This document shows, one piece after another, positions 46,653 to 58,811 of a DNA stretch of 64,000 nucleotides. Source of the stretch: Arabidopsis thaliana (lineage: Eukaryota > Streptophyta > Magnoliopsida > Brassicales > Brassicaceae); contig NC_003070.9 in the NCBI RefSeq assembly GCF_000001735.4, positions 7,378,001 to 7,442,000 of the forward strand. Direction: 5' to 3'. The notes below the pieces were generated by a model, which was not told the DNA's origin, ran no database searches, and saw only the letters and a program-made list of their open reading frames with translations. A program made the translations under genes and the position numbers. The number at the start of each line of letters is the position of its first letter. Position 1 is the stretch's first letter.

Positions 46653-49041
46653 ATGAAAGTGCAGCGTCTGTTCTTAGTAGCTATTTTCTGCCTCTCTTAT
46701 ATGCAGCTGGTCAAGGGGCAAACCTTGCCTCGTTGCCCCGAAAAATGTGGCAACGTTACACTTGAGTACCCTTTTGGCTTTTCTCCAGGTTGTTGGCGTG
46801 CCGAAGATCCTAGTTTCAATCTCAGTTGTGTGAACGAGAATCTATTCTATAAGGGCCTTGAAGTGGTCGAAATATCTCACAGCAGCCAGTTACGCGTCCT
46901 ATATCCTGCATCCTACATTTGCTACAACAGCAAAGGAAAGTTCGCTAAAGGGACTTACTACTGGAGTAATCTAGGTAATTTGACTCTCTCCGGCAACAAC
47001 ACGATTACTGCATTAGGCTGTAACTCGTACGCTTTTGTGTCCTCTAATGGAACTCGAAGAAACTCAGTTGGATGCATATCAGCATGTGATGCTCTTTCCC
47101 ATGAAGCAAATGGAGAATGTAATGGTGAAGGCTGCTGCCAGAACCCCGTCCCTGCAGGGAACAATTGGTTAATAGTCAGATCATATCGCTTTGACAACGA
47201 CACGTCAGTGCAACCTATCTCTGAGGGTCAATGCATCTACGCCTTTCTCGTTGAAAATGGCAAGTTTAAGTACAATGCTTCGGACAAATATTCTTATCTG
47301 CAGAATAGGAATGTGGGGTTTCCTGTGGTCTTGGATTGGTCTATTAGGGGAGAGACATGTGGGCAAGTTGGAGAAAAGAAATGCGGTGTGAATGGCATAT
47401 GTTCCAATTCTGCTAGTGGGATCGGGTATACATGCAAATGCAAAGGAGGTTTCCAGGGGAATCCATATCTTCAAAACGGTTGCCAAGGTACTTCACAACT
47501 TGTTTTCTTTCTATCACTTCAGTTAATTGTTTTCCTCATACATTTCTTGTTGGATCTTGAGTCTTTTTTTTTAACTTGGGCCAGACATCAATGAGTGTAC
47601 TACTGCTAATCCTATCCATAAACATAACTGCTCGGGTGACAGCACCTGTGAAAACAAGTTGGGACACTTCCGTTGTAATTGTCGATCTCGTTACGAATTA
47701 AATACCACCACTAATACCTGCAAACCTAAAGGCAATCCTGAATACGTTGAATGGACTACAATTGTTCTTGGTAAGCACCTCTCTCACTGATTCTCTATTC
47801 TTTCTTTTCTGAAACAACTTACTCTAATCATTGTGATATAACCAGGAACCACTATCGGCTTCTTGGTCATTCTGCTTGCCATTAGCTGTATAGAACATAA
47901 AATGAAGAACACCAAGGACACCGAGCTCCGACAACAATTCTTCGAGCAAAATGGTGGCGGCATGTTGATGCAGCGACTCTCAGGAGCAGGGCCATCAAAT
48001 GTTGATGTCAAAATCTTCACTGAGGAAGGAATGAAGGAAGCAACTGATGGTTATGATGAGAACAGAATCTTGGGCCAGGGAGGCCAAGGAACAGTCTACA
48101 AAGGTATATTACCGGACAACTCCATAGTTGCTATAAAGAAAGCTCGGCTTGGAGACAATAGCCAAGTAGAGCAGTTCATCAATGAAGTGCTTGTGCTTTC
48201 ACAAATCAACCATAGGAACGTGGTCAAGCTCTTGGGCTGCTGTCTAGAGACTGAAGTTCCCTTGTTGGTCTATGAGTTCATTTCCAGTGGGACCCTTTTC
48301 GATCACTTACACGGTTCTATGTTTGATTCTTCTCTAACATGGGAACATCGTTTGAGAATGGCTGTAGAAATAGCTGGAACTCTTGCTTATCTTCACTCCT
48401 CTGCTTCTATACCAATCATCCATCGCGATATCAAAACTGCAAATATTCTTCTGGATGAAAACTTAACTGCAAAAGTAGCTGACTTTGGTGCTTCAAGGCT
48501 GATACCAATGGATAAAGAAGACCTCGCAACTATGGTGCAAGGAACTCTAGGTTACCTAGACCCAGAATATTACAACACAGGGTTGCTAAACGAAAAGAGC
48601 GATGTTTATAGCTTTGGGGTAGTCCTAATGGAACTGTTATCAGGTCAAAAGGCATTGTGCTTTGAAAGGCCACAGACTTCAAAACATATAGTGAGTTACT
48701 TTGCCTCAGCCACGAAAGAGAATAGGTTGCACGAGATTATTGATGGCCAAGTGATGAACGAGAATAATCAGAGGGAGATCCAGAAAGCTGCAAGAATTGC
48801 TGTTGAGTGTACAAGATTGACGGGAGAAGAAAGGCCAGGGATGAAGGAAGTAGCTGCAGAGCTTGAGGCCTTGAGAGTCACAAAAACCAAACATAAGTGG
48901 TCAGATGAGTATCCTGAACAGGAGGATACTGAGCACTTGGTTGGTGTTCAAAAATTATCAGCACAAGGCGAAACCAGCAGCAGCATTGGCTATGATAGTA
49001 TCAGGAATGTAGCAATACTGGACATTGAAGCAGGCCGCTGA
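46653..49041 (+). CDS. WAK4: Wall-associated receptor kinase 4
   Basis: Pectin-binding receptor kinase spanning the plasma membrane. Exons 46653-47487, 47585-47770 and 47846-49041 encode 738 residues. Order of parts: signal peptide (1-22), Cys-rich galacturonan-binding domain starting CPEKCGNVTLEYPFGF, first EGF-like repeat near 232-279, second (Ca-type) EGF in exon 2 (DINECTT...), transmembrane helix at about 336-358 (GTTIGFLVILLAISCI), then Ser/Thr kinase. The kinase has GQGGQGTVYKG, VAIKKA, HRDIKTANILLD and DFGAS, so it looks active and is an RD kinase. All introns are at the same places as in its neighbours. It is the left-most WAK of the cluster; At1g21210 by order. Confidence 0.95.
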
Positions 49042-50246
49042 TATCTCCATCCAACTCTCACTGTTGGCCACATTCCGTTCGATATGATCAGGTTTCTTCC
49101 CGCATCATACTCATAGTAAACATCTAATAAAACCCTGTAAATAAAAAAGATAATAATCAAAAGCTTGAGACATTCTTGTTTCGCCAGATCATCAATCGTT
49201 GTGTTTTATAACTCTTCTTTTAGTTTGATTTATTATCTCCTTGATTCTCCTCAAAAAACATGTAAAAACAGTGTACCAAACATTGCATTCAGGAAATGTA
49301 TGGATTGGTGGTTTAAGATCATCAATCATTGTGTATCTGTGTGTGTATATAAATCCCTTTGGTATTTGAAGATTTAGAATTCACTCAAAATCAAGAATTC
49401 ATGAACTTGAATCTATGTTGATGTCTCGTTACGGTGAAAAAAAAAAAAAAAAAAAACTCAAAGAAACTACAGAATCTAAAGAAAGCATCAAAAGAAAACA
49501 GAGCATGTTGTGTGAGGAATATCTAAAACGTAAAATGTTATTATGAGATGGAACAACTACATAGGACCAGGATAACTGAAAAAGGCATCAAAACAAAACA
49601 GAGCATGTTGTGAACTTGCGATCAGGAAATAACTGTTACGAAGGGTAACAATTCCCAGCGATGTCAAGAAAAGAAGAGAGGACAGAGAGAAGTTGACGTA
49701 GAAGAAGTTCAAATGATTGACCTATGAAGCAATAATGGACATTGAAACCGGCCGCTAATCTGATGTGTTTAAGAACACTATGCTTGAGATCATCTTTTCT
49801 CGTGAAAATATCACATCTGTTCAAGAGAGATTGTGTAATACTTATCCACTTAATTGGTGTGCTACATTTTAGAAGTATATAACTGGAAATTCAGAGTTCT
49901 AGTTCAGGATTTTAGTTTCATGAATCGGAAAATCTATCTATGATGTATATATATGGTTATGGTATGATGATGAAGTAACACTAGAATTTCAAGAAAGGAT
50001 CAACAAAAACAGAGAATGTTATGAACTCATGATCACCAACCTGCTCCCTAGATTCATCAAAGGAAGAAAGTCTTCAACGTCTTGTTGGTAAACTAGAGCA
50101 CATGCTTAGAACGATAGAACCAAACATTCTTGGCAAATACTTCTTTTACACTCAAGTATATCATAATCCAACATGTTCCATCAAGTGATAATTCAGCAGA
50201 GATATTGAGAAGAGTTACGAAATCATCGACCTGTATCCTAAATTCT
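49042..50246. other. Spacer between WAK4 and the gag-like ORF
   Basis: It holds the WAK4 3' UTR and two or three copies of a spacer word (acagagcatgttgtg at about 49500-49514 and 49600-49614, a weaker copy near 50006). A tiny WAK C-terminus relic is at 49729-49758, and an A run at 49437-49456. No intact gene is seen. Confidence 0.5.
49729..49758 (+). pseudogene. Relic of a lost WAK C-terminus
   Basis: Thirty bases read AIMDIETGR and stop, matching the invariant WAK ending (AILDIETGR or AILDIEAGR, stop) in the same order with a GGCCGC-type codon choice. There is no kinase sequence before it. It suggests that another WAK copy once stood between WAK4 and WAK5 and was almost wholly deleted. Confidence 0.55.
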
Positions 50247-50930
50247 TCATCTCCCGGTCGACTTCATCATCGATTCCGCTTGATCTAACATAACAAAAGC
50301 TTGATGAAGAGACGGAAGAGGATTCATAAGCATAATCTGCGTTCTCACATTACTTAGTCCATTATCCAACCCCATCAAAAACGCATAACGCTGATCCTTC
50401 TCTCTCGCCTCTTTAGCTCGTTTCGCAATCTCGCAATCACAACACTCCGGCAGCACAGGATCATACTCCAACAACTCCACCCAAGCTCTCATAAACTTCG
50501 CAAAATATCTACCTACAGAGTCACCATCTTGCCTCAACACCGCAAGTCTCTGACGAAGCTCATAGATCTTAAAATCAACACTTGGTACAAATTCAACTCG
50601 GAGATCTTCCCAAGCTTTATGTGCTGTCTCCGAGAACGTTACATAGCTTCGAAGCTCTTCGCTTAACGAACTCATCATCCAAGATTTGACTCTCGCGTTA
50701 CATGTTTCCCATGGGCGATAGAGCGGTGAGGAAGGTTCAGGTTTCGCGATGGTTCCGTCGATGAAACCGATTTTGCTCTTGCTTTGAAGGAAAATGACAA
50801 AATCAATCTTCCACATGAAGTAGTTATCTTCGGATTTGCTTAGTATAGCCATGGGAAGATTCTCGTTGGATTGATAATTTGGATCGAGATAATAGGGAGA
50901 TTCTTGATCGAGTGTTGGAGATTCCGCCAT
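50247..50930 (-). mobile_element. Copia-type gag-like ORF between WAK4 and WAK5
   Basis: An open frame of 227 residues starting MAESPTLDQESPYYL. It has the Copia gag layout (the family often annotated UBN2/gag-polypeptide): the NYFMWKIDFVIFLQSKSKIGFIDG segment type, a W..CNARVKSWM motif, AWEDLRVEF, and a C-terminal leucine-rich part. No zinc knuckle, protease, integrase or reverse transcriptase and no LTRs are recognised next to it, so it is a gag-only fossil or a domesticated gag gene. A related short relic lies in the spacer at 59690-59745, so it seems to have been copied together with WAK spacer DNA. Confidence 0.7.
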
Positions 50931-51979
50931 TGTTACTGTGACTTGCTCTGCTCTGAGCTCTCTCGTTACTGTTTGAATTTAGGGTTTGCTTTTTATTCCT
51001 TTCAATTTTTATAAACATAAATAGATGGGCTTTAGATATCTCCTTCTGAGCCCAAAGTTTTAGGACTTATTAGATCTTCCCGCCTCAACTAATACTTGTG
51101 TGTTGCGTGGTATGTACGTAACTTCAAAAAATGAAAGGGCTCATTTGCTTCAAACTTCATATTGGATCCAAACCTTGATTCATTTTTTTTTGTTTGTTTG
51201 TTATTCATCTAAAATTAAATTTATCATTCTTGCTGCATAAGATTGCTCTGTTTTTTAACCAGTTTTATTTATTATCTTGCAGATTAAAAGATCAAAATCT
51301 TGTAAATTGACATAGTTACCTCTACAATACCTTTAATCATCAAACAGTTTATTTTCAGTTTCTCTCTCAAGATTTTCTCGCACTTTCTTGGAATACCTCC
51401 GGCTTCTTTTGGCAGAACGTGGTGGATTTGCATTAAAATATCGAATAGGGTTAGTCTCTTGAAGATAATCAAAATGATTGACTAATGTCCACTACTCTTT
51501 TTTAATGGTCAAGTTTCTATCAATTATCAAAAAATATATATGGTTTACTATTTTGATAATAATATCTTAAGCTTATAGTCTGCATAATTAACATTTCTCC
51601 ACATCTGAAGATTCCTTGCTACTACCAACCATCTTAATCTTTTAGTACTACAAAAAAAAAGGTCACTGTTAAACGGTAGCAAACGCAGACGTTGTGATGT
51701 AATATGGTAATATTGAATGTATCATATTTGAAGTCCTCCTTGCATTACATTGACATGGTCTTGCTTATGTAGTTGGTATATAGTATTGCAAATATTTTTG
51801 CAATTTGTAGGAAAATGGGAAGAGGTCAGCGAACACGAATCAAGATAACATCTCAAGACTGAGGTTTGTTTCCTATTAAAGGAAGCCTCAAAGAGATGGA
51901 TTAAAAAAAACCTCAAAAGAGAAACAAAAGTTTGAGAACTAAATAAAGAAAGAAAAATAAAGAGAGGGAAAGGGAGAAG
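50931..51979. promoter_or_regulatory. WAK5 upstream region
   Basis: It contains spacer modules shared with other WAK intervals (attcttgctgcataagattg at 51226-51245; gcgtggtatgtacgtaac at 51105-51122). The conserved promoter block gtagcaaacgcagacgtt lies at 51676-51693, about 290 bases before the WAK5 ATG. The interval 51384-51480 is the empty-site counterpart of the LTR insertion upstream of WAK3. Confidence 0.5.
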
Positions 51980-54346
51980 ATGAAGGTGCATAGTCTGTTC
52001 TTGATGGCTATTTTCTTCTACCTAGCATATACGCAGCTGGTCAAGGCGCAACCTCGCGATGATTGCCAAACTAGATGTGGTGACGTCCCAATTGATTACC
52101 CTTTTGGTATTTCTACAGGTTGTTACTACCCCGGAGATGATAGCTTCAATATTACCTGTGAGGAAGATAAACCAAATGTCTTAAGCAACATTGAAGTGCT
52201 AAACTTTAATCATAGCGGCCAGCTACGCGGTCTGATTCCTCGATCCACTGTTTGCTACGACCAGCAAACAAATAATGATTTCGAGTCCCTCTGGTTTCGG
52301 TTGGATAATTTATCTTTCTCCCCCAATAACAAGTTTACTTTAGTAGGCTGTAACGCTTGGGCACTTCTAAGCACTTTTGGAATACAAAACTACTCAACTG
52401 GATGTATGTCATTATGCGATACTCCCCCGCCGCCAAATAGTAAATGTAATGGTGTTGGTTGCTGCAGAACAGAGGTATCTATCCCCTTGGATAGCCATAG
52501 AATTGAAACTCAACCATCTCGCTTCGAAAACATGACTTCCGTGGAGCACTTTAATCCTTGCAGCTACGCTTTTTTCGTTGAAGATGGTATGTTTAACTTC
52601 AGTTCTTTAGAAGATCTTAAGGATCTGCGAAATGTCACGAGGTTCCCTGTGTTACTAGATTGGTCTATTGGAAACCAGACATGTGAGCAAGTTGTAGGTA
52701 GAAACATATGTGGTGGGAACAGCACATGTTTTGATTCTACTCGTGGAAAGGGTTATAACTGCAAGTGTTTACAAGGTTTTGATGGGAATCCATACCTTTC
52801 GGACGGTTGCCAAGGTACTTCATATCATTTGTTTTCTTCCTTTCTTCTATTGAGTGTTGAATGTTTTCCTCATACATATATTTCCTTGGACCAGACATCA
52901 ATGAGTGTACTACCCGTATACATAACTGTTCGGATACCAGCACATGTGAAAACACACTTGGAAGCTTCCATTGTCAGTGCCCATCTGGTTCTGATTTAAA
53001 TACCACTACTATGAGCTGCATTGACACACCTAAAGAAGAGCCTAAGTACTTAGGATGGACTACTGTTCTTCTTGGTAAGCTCCCTTACTCGTTTTCGATG
53101 AATATGTTTTGTCGAACAACTCGGGTCTAATGATCTTTGTTTTTATGTCATGTGATCAGGAACCACCATCGGATTCTTAATCATCTTGCTTACCATTAGC
53201 TATATACAACAAAAAATGAGGCACCGAAAAAACACCGAGCTGCGACAACAATTCTTCGAGCAAAATGGTGGTGGCATGTTGATACAGCGACTCTCAGGAG
53301 CAGGGCCATCAAATGTGGATGTCAAAATCTTTACTGAAGAAGGCATGAAGGAAGCAACTGATGGTTATAATGAGAGCAGAATCCTAGGCCAGGGAGGACA
53401 AGGAACAGTCTACAAAGGGATATTGCAAGATAACTCCATTGTTGCTATAAAGAAAGCTCGACTTGGAGACCGTAGCCAAGTAGAGCAGTTCATCAACGAA
53501 GTGCTAGTGCTTTCACAAATAAACCACAGGAACGTGGTCAAACTCTTGGGCTGTTGTCTAGAGACTGAAGTTCCCTTGTTGGTCTATGAGTTCATTTCCA
53601 GTGGCACTCTTTTTGATCACTTGCACGGTTCTATGTTTGATTCTTCGCTTACATGGGAACACCGTCTGAGGATAGCCATAGAAGTTGCTGGAACTCTTGC
53701 ATATCTTCACTCCTATGCTTCTATTCCAATCATCCACCGAGATGTCAAGACTGCTAACATTCTCCTCGATGAAAACTTAACTGCAAAAGTAGCTGATTTT
53801 GGTGCATCAAGGCTGATACCGATGGACCAAGAGCAGCTCACAACTATGGTTCAAGGAACTCTTGGCTATTTAGACCCTGAATACTACAATACAGGGCTTC
53901 TGAACGAAAAGAGCGATGTTTATAGCTTTGGGGTAGTCCTCATGGAACTGCTCTCAGGTGAAAAGGCATTATGCTTTGAACGGCCACAAAGCTCAAAACA
54001 TCTAGTGAGTTACTTTGTTTCTGCCATGAAAGAAAATAGGTTGCATGAGATTATTGACGGTCAAGTTATGAACGAGTATAATCAGAGGGAGATCCAGGAA
54101 TCTGCAAGAATTGCTGTTGAGTGTACAAGAATTATGGGAGAGGAAAGGCCAAGTATGAAAGAAGTAGCTGCAGAGTTAGAGGCCTTGAGAGTCAAAACAA
54201 CCAAACATCAGTGGTCAGATCAATATCCCAAGGAGGTTGAGCATTTGCTTGGTGTTCAAATCTTATCGACGCAAGGTGATACCAGTAGCATTGGCTATGA
54301 CAGCATCCAGAATGTAACAAGGTTGGACATTGAAACTGGCCGCTGA
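51980..54346 (+). CDS. WAK5: Wall-associated receptor kinase 5
   Basis: Exons 51980-52814, 52895-53074 and 53160-54346 encode 733 residues. Signal peptide MKVHSLFLMAIFFYLAYTQL, then the galacturonan-binding domain (CQTRCGDVPIDYPFGI), the EGF pair, a transmembrane segment (GTTIGFLIILLTISYI), and a kinase with GQGGQGTVYKG, HRDVKTANILLD and DFGAS, all intact. Compared with WAK4 the extracellular half has diverged far more than the kinase half. Its 3' flank resembles that of the WAK fragment at 58812-59342. At1g21230 by order. Confidence 0.94.
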
Positions 54347-55087
54347 TATTTATCAATCTTTTGTTTGTGAAAAAGTAAAGCCACTTATTTATTGCTTATG
54401 TCCTATATGTTTCCTAACACTTCAAAAAAAACAGAGTATCAAAACATGATATTCAAGAACATTTATGCTCGAGAGATCCGTTGTAGATCATCAATTATTC
54501 ATTTTATAACTCCATTCGATTGGTAAGCTAACCAGTAGACGATTCGGTATGAGAAAAATTAAGAATTCATGAATCTACTAGCAGAGATATTGATATACTG
54601 TTGTGGTTGCAAAACAATAACTCGAATTTAAAGGGCTCAGTTGCTTAAAACATCCTATTTGATCCACAGCTTGACTCATATATTGTTTTGGTACTGGCAT
54701 CTATAATTTAATACTGCGTTTTCTAAATTAACAAAATCATTCTTGCTGCATAAGATTGCTCTGGTTTTGAAGCCATCAAGTTTTCTTATTTTGTTAAAAA
54801 TTTATGATCTTTAACCATAAGTAATATATATAGTGAAAACATGAGAAAATTTGGTGGATTCTAGAAAAGCACTCTCCGTCAACGTGATCGATATTATGAT
54901 GAAATGATTACAAAGATGCAATTATATATATCCACGAGCAACAAGACGAAGACAAAAATGTAAACAAGTTAACATATGATTTTGGAATTAGATCAGTAAT
55001 AAACAAACATATGCACAACTACATGAGAAGTAAAAACTAGTAAACGAGAAATCTCTAACTTAAGATGCGTGGTATGTACGTAACTCC

Positions 55088-55204
55088 AAAAGAACAACTT
55101 GACATTTTTTTTTTTTTTTTTTTTTTGAATGTAATGTTAAATTATATTCAAGAAAAATAACGTTTTTGATACAAGGCTTTGAAAGTATGAAAGAACAACT
55201 TGAC
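55088..55204 (-). mobile_element. 5'-truncated poly(A) retroposon (LINE- or SINE-tail type)
   Basis: An 86-base insert (55104-55189) begins with a run of more than 20 T and is bounded by the same 15-base word, aaagaacaacttgac, at 55089-55103 and 55190-55204. Read on the minus strand it ends with poly(A) after a 3' end containing ttgaatataatttaacatt. Long target duplications and poly(A) are marks of LINE-type target-primed insertion. The piece is too short to name a family. Confidence 0.6.
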
Positions 55205-55506
55205 TATTTGATAAACAACTTGACTCATATATTGCTCTGTTATTAAAATTTTAATACTGCGTTTTCTAAATTAAATTATCATTCTTGCTGCATAAGATTG
55301 TTGTGGTTTTGTAACCATCAAATTTTCCTTTTTTGTTAAAACTCTGATCTTTAGTAAATTGAGAAAGCTACCTCTACTATACCCTTAAAATCTCTAAGTC
55401 TGGTCTGTCAAAGATTATTTTAATCATCAAACAGTGTATTTTCAGTTTTTTCTCAAGATTTTCCCTCAGTTTCTTTGAATGAATCTGGTTTCTTTCGGTG
55501 AAAGAG

Positions 55507-55821
55507 TGCTGGTCGTAATTGAGTTTGGTTTGTAATATATTACTTAAGTGTCGTGTCTGTTAAGTTAAAGTAGTTATGTTTGTTGTGTCACAAGAAAGAA
55601 GAGTCATAACTCTTGACTTTTCATGTCTGTTGGTTTGTATTTAAGTTAATTGTTGTAAACCTTGTAAAACAGTTGTTGTATTTCACTTTCTCTATAATAG
55701 AAAGACAAGTTCTTCTCTTTATTGTTATGTTGACGATCAAACCAATTGTGATACAAAGTCTGATTCTCTTTCTCTGTTCTTAACTCTGTTCTGTTTCTAG
55801 AAGGAGATTCAGTTTCTAACA
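55507..55821. mobile_element. Solo LTR (Copia-like) in the WAK3 5' flank
   Basis: A 315-base segment starts TGCTGG and ends CTAACA, with TG...CA ends and flanking five-base words aagag / aagtg (one mismatch). The paralogous DNA upstream of WAK5 (about 51405-51440) runs uninterrupted from the left flank (ttctttt.gg..gaa) to the right flank (gtggtggatttgcat), so it is a filled versus empty site. A TATA-like ctataatag lies inside at about 55692-55700. No internal element sequence is left, as expected for a solo LTR. It is younger than the WAK3/WAK5 duplication. Confidence 0.65.
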
Positions 55822-56302
55822 AAGTGGTGGATTTGCATGGAAATTTCTCATAGATAACCTCTTGAAGAGTAAGCAGCGACATGACACATGAGGCAAGAAC
55901 TATTCAAATTCTTCGAAAACTTGTTGACATTTATAAACTCAACACACACACACACACAAAAAAACTACATATTTCTACTATTACGACAGCAGAAGAAAAC
56001 AGAGCATGTTGTGATCATGATGAGTCTTATTCCTACATTGTCACTATAACGAGACTTTCATATATGAACAATAAATTGGAGTTTCCTGGAAAAATCAAGA
56101 CAAGAAAGAAAGGACAGATAAAGAAGTTGACGCATTTATATTTTTCTAACGTCTAGTAGTCTGAATCTTTACTTTTCTTCACATTTGATTATTCAACAAT
56201 GTCAAATCAGGGGTTACTTTTCAAGCTATAAGAAGCGAATAAGCGATGAGAGAAAACTCAAAGAGAAACAAGTTTAGAGAGAAAGAAAGAGAAAGGTAGA
56301 AG

Positions 56303-58702
56303 ATGAAGTTCCAGGAGGGTGTGTTCTTGGTGGTTATTTTCTTCCTTGCATATACTCAGCTTGTGAAGGGGCAACATCAACCTCGCGAAGATTGTAAACT
56401 TAAATGTGGAAACGTCACAATAGAGTACCCTTTTGGTATTTCTACAGGTTGTTACTATCCCGGAGATGATAATTTCAATCTCACCTGTGTCGTGGAAGAG
56501 AAGCTACTACTCTTTGGCATCATTCAAGTGACCAATATTTCTCACAGTGGCCATGTAAGTGTACTGTTTGAACGATTCTCTGAATGCTACGAGCAGAAAA
56601 ATGAGACTAATGGAACTGCCCTCGGGTATCAGCTGGGTAGTAGTTTCTCTCTCTCCTCCAACAACAAGTTTACTTTAGTAGGATGTAACGCTTTATCACT
56701 TTTGAGCACTTTTGGAAAGCAAAACTACTCAACTGGATGCTTGTCATTATGCAATTCTCAACCAGAGGCAAATGGAAGATGTAATGGTGTAGGTTGCTGC
56801 ACAACAGAGGACTTCTCTGTCCCGTTCGATAGCGATACATTCCAATTTGGCTCAGTTCGCTTGAGAAACCAAGTTAATAATTCCTTAGATCTATTTAATA
56901 CTTCGGTATATCAGTTTAATCCTTGCACCTACGCTTTTCTCGTTGAAGATGGTAAGTTTAACTTCGATTCTTCAAAAGATCTTAAGAATCTGAGGAATGT
57001 CACGAGGTTCCCTGTGGCACTAGATTGGTCTATTGGAAACCAGACATGTGAGCAAGCTGGAAGCACAAGAATATGCGGTAAGAACAGCTCATGTTACAAT
57101 TCTACTACTAGAAACGGGTATATCTGCAAATGTAATGAAGGTTATGATGGGAATCCATACCGTTCAGAGGGTTGCAAAGGTACTTCATATTAATTTCTTT
57201 GCTTTCTTTCTTCTTTTGAGTGTTTATAATCTTCCTCATACGTTTTTGGTTGCATCTTGTGCACTTATTCCTTTGGTCAGACATCGATGAGTGTATTAGT
57301 GATACACATAACTGTTCGGATCCAAAAACCTGTAGAAACAGGGATGGAGGCTTCGATTGTAAGTGTCCATCTGGTTACGACTTAAACTCCAGTATGAGCT
57401 GCACGAGGCCCGAATACAAACGGACTCGAATTTTTCTTGGTAAACACTCTTCACTGGTTCTAGATTCTCTTTAAATCAACTCGCTCTAATCATCTATGCA
57501 TGATGTTATCAGTAATCATAATCGGCGTCTTGGTCCTCCTGCTTGCTGCGATCTGTATACAACATGCAACGAAGCAAAGGAAGTATACCAAGCTCCGACG
57601 ACAATTCTTTGAGCAAAATGGTGGTGGCATGTTGATACAGCGACTTTCAGGAGCAGGGTTGTCAAACATTGATTTCAAAATCTTTACTGAGGAAGGCATG
57701 AAAGAGGCAACTAATGGCTATGATGAGAGCAGAATCTTGGGCCAGGGAGGTCAAGGAACAGTCTACAAAGGGATATTGCCGGACAACACTATCGTTGCTA
57801 TAAAGAAAGCTCGGCTTGCAGACAGTAGACAAGTAGATCAGTTCATCCACGAAGTGCTCGTGCTTTCACAAATTAACCACAGGAACGTGGTCAAGATCTT
57901 GGGTTGCTGTCTAGAGACTGAAGTCCCCTTGTTGGTCTATGAATTCATTACCAATGGCACCCTTTTCGATCACTTGCACGGTTCCATTTTTGATTCTTCT
58001 CTTACATGGGAACACCGCCTCAGAATAGCGATAGAAGTCGCTGGAACTCTTGCTTATCTTCACTCCTCTGCTTCTATTCCAATCATCCATCGCGATATCA
58101 AAACTGCAAATATTCTCTTGGATGAAAACTTAACTGCAAAAGTAGCCGACTTTGGCGCTTCTAAGCTTATACCAATGGATAAAGAGCAGCTCACAACTAT
58201 GGTGCAAGGCACTCTAGGCTATTTAGACCCAGAATACTATACCACAGGGCTTCTGAACGAGAAGAGCGATGTGTATAGCTTTGGGGTAGTCCTCATGGAA
58301 CTGCTCTCAGGTCAAAAGGCATTGTGCTTTGAACGGCCACAGGCTTCAAAACATTTGGTGAGTTACTTTGTTTCTGCCACGGAAGAGAATAGGTTGCATG
58401 AGATTATTGACGACCAAGTGTTGAACGAGGATAATCTGAAGGAGATCCAGGAAGCTGCAAGAATTGCTGCAGAGTGTACAAGGCTAATGGGAGAGGAAAG
58501 GCCAAGGATGAAAGAAGTAGCTGCAAAGCTAGAAGCCTTGAGGGTCGAGAAAACCAAACATAAGTGGTCGGATCAGTATCCTGAGGAGAATGAACACTTG
58601 ATTGGTGGTCACATCTTGTCTGCACAAGGCGAAACCAGTAGCAGCATTGGCTATGATAGCATCAAAAATGTAGCAATATTGGACATTGAAACTGGCCGCT
58701 GA
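56303..58702 (+). CDS. WAK3: Wall-associated receptor kinase 3
   Basis: Exons 56303-57179, 57281-57439 and 57513-58702 encode 741 residues. Signal peptide MKFQEGVFLVVIFFLAYTQLVKG, galacturonan-binding domain (CKLKCGNVTIEYPFGI), EGF-like and Ca-EGF repeats (the second is shorter than in the other WAKs), transmembrane segment (VIIIGVLVLLLAAICI), and a kinase with GQGGQGTVYKG, HRDIKTANILLD and DFGAS. Its last 83 residues or so are identical to those of WAK1, and about 297 bases of its kinase C-lobe are identical to the fragment gene downstream; both look like conversion tracts. The upstream region differs from the other WAKs (solo LTR present, common block missing). At1g21240 by order. Confidence 0.94.
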
Positions 58703-58811
58703 TATTGCTCACAAAATCACATGTATCTCTTTTGTTTGTAAAAAAAGAAAACCACTTATTTGTTGCTTCATCAATATGCTTTGAGAGCTTGTTTGTTCAT
58801 CATCAATAATC

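Larger units (their letters stand above)
54347..56302. other. Spacer between WAK5 and WAK3
   Basis: A WAK spacer module is present twice here, at about 54635-54770 and 55195-55310 (both have ttgactcatatattg and attcttgctgcataagattg), so part of the spacer is tandemly duplicated. It also carries a poly(A) retroposon (55088-55204), a solo LTR (55507-55821) and a short (CA)n run near 55940-55957. The shared AAGCAAACG promoter block of the other WAKs is not found upstream of WAK3. Confidence 0.55.

Noticed and set aside
47488-47594. Read-through of WAK first exons into hydrophobic tails
   Set aside because: All four WAKs have a good donor and acceptor here, and splicing restores the EGF frame; the tails are intron translation.
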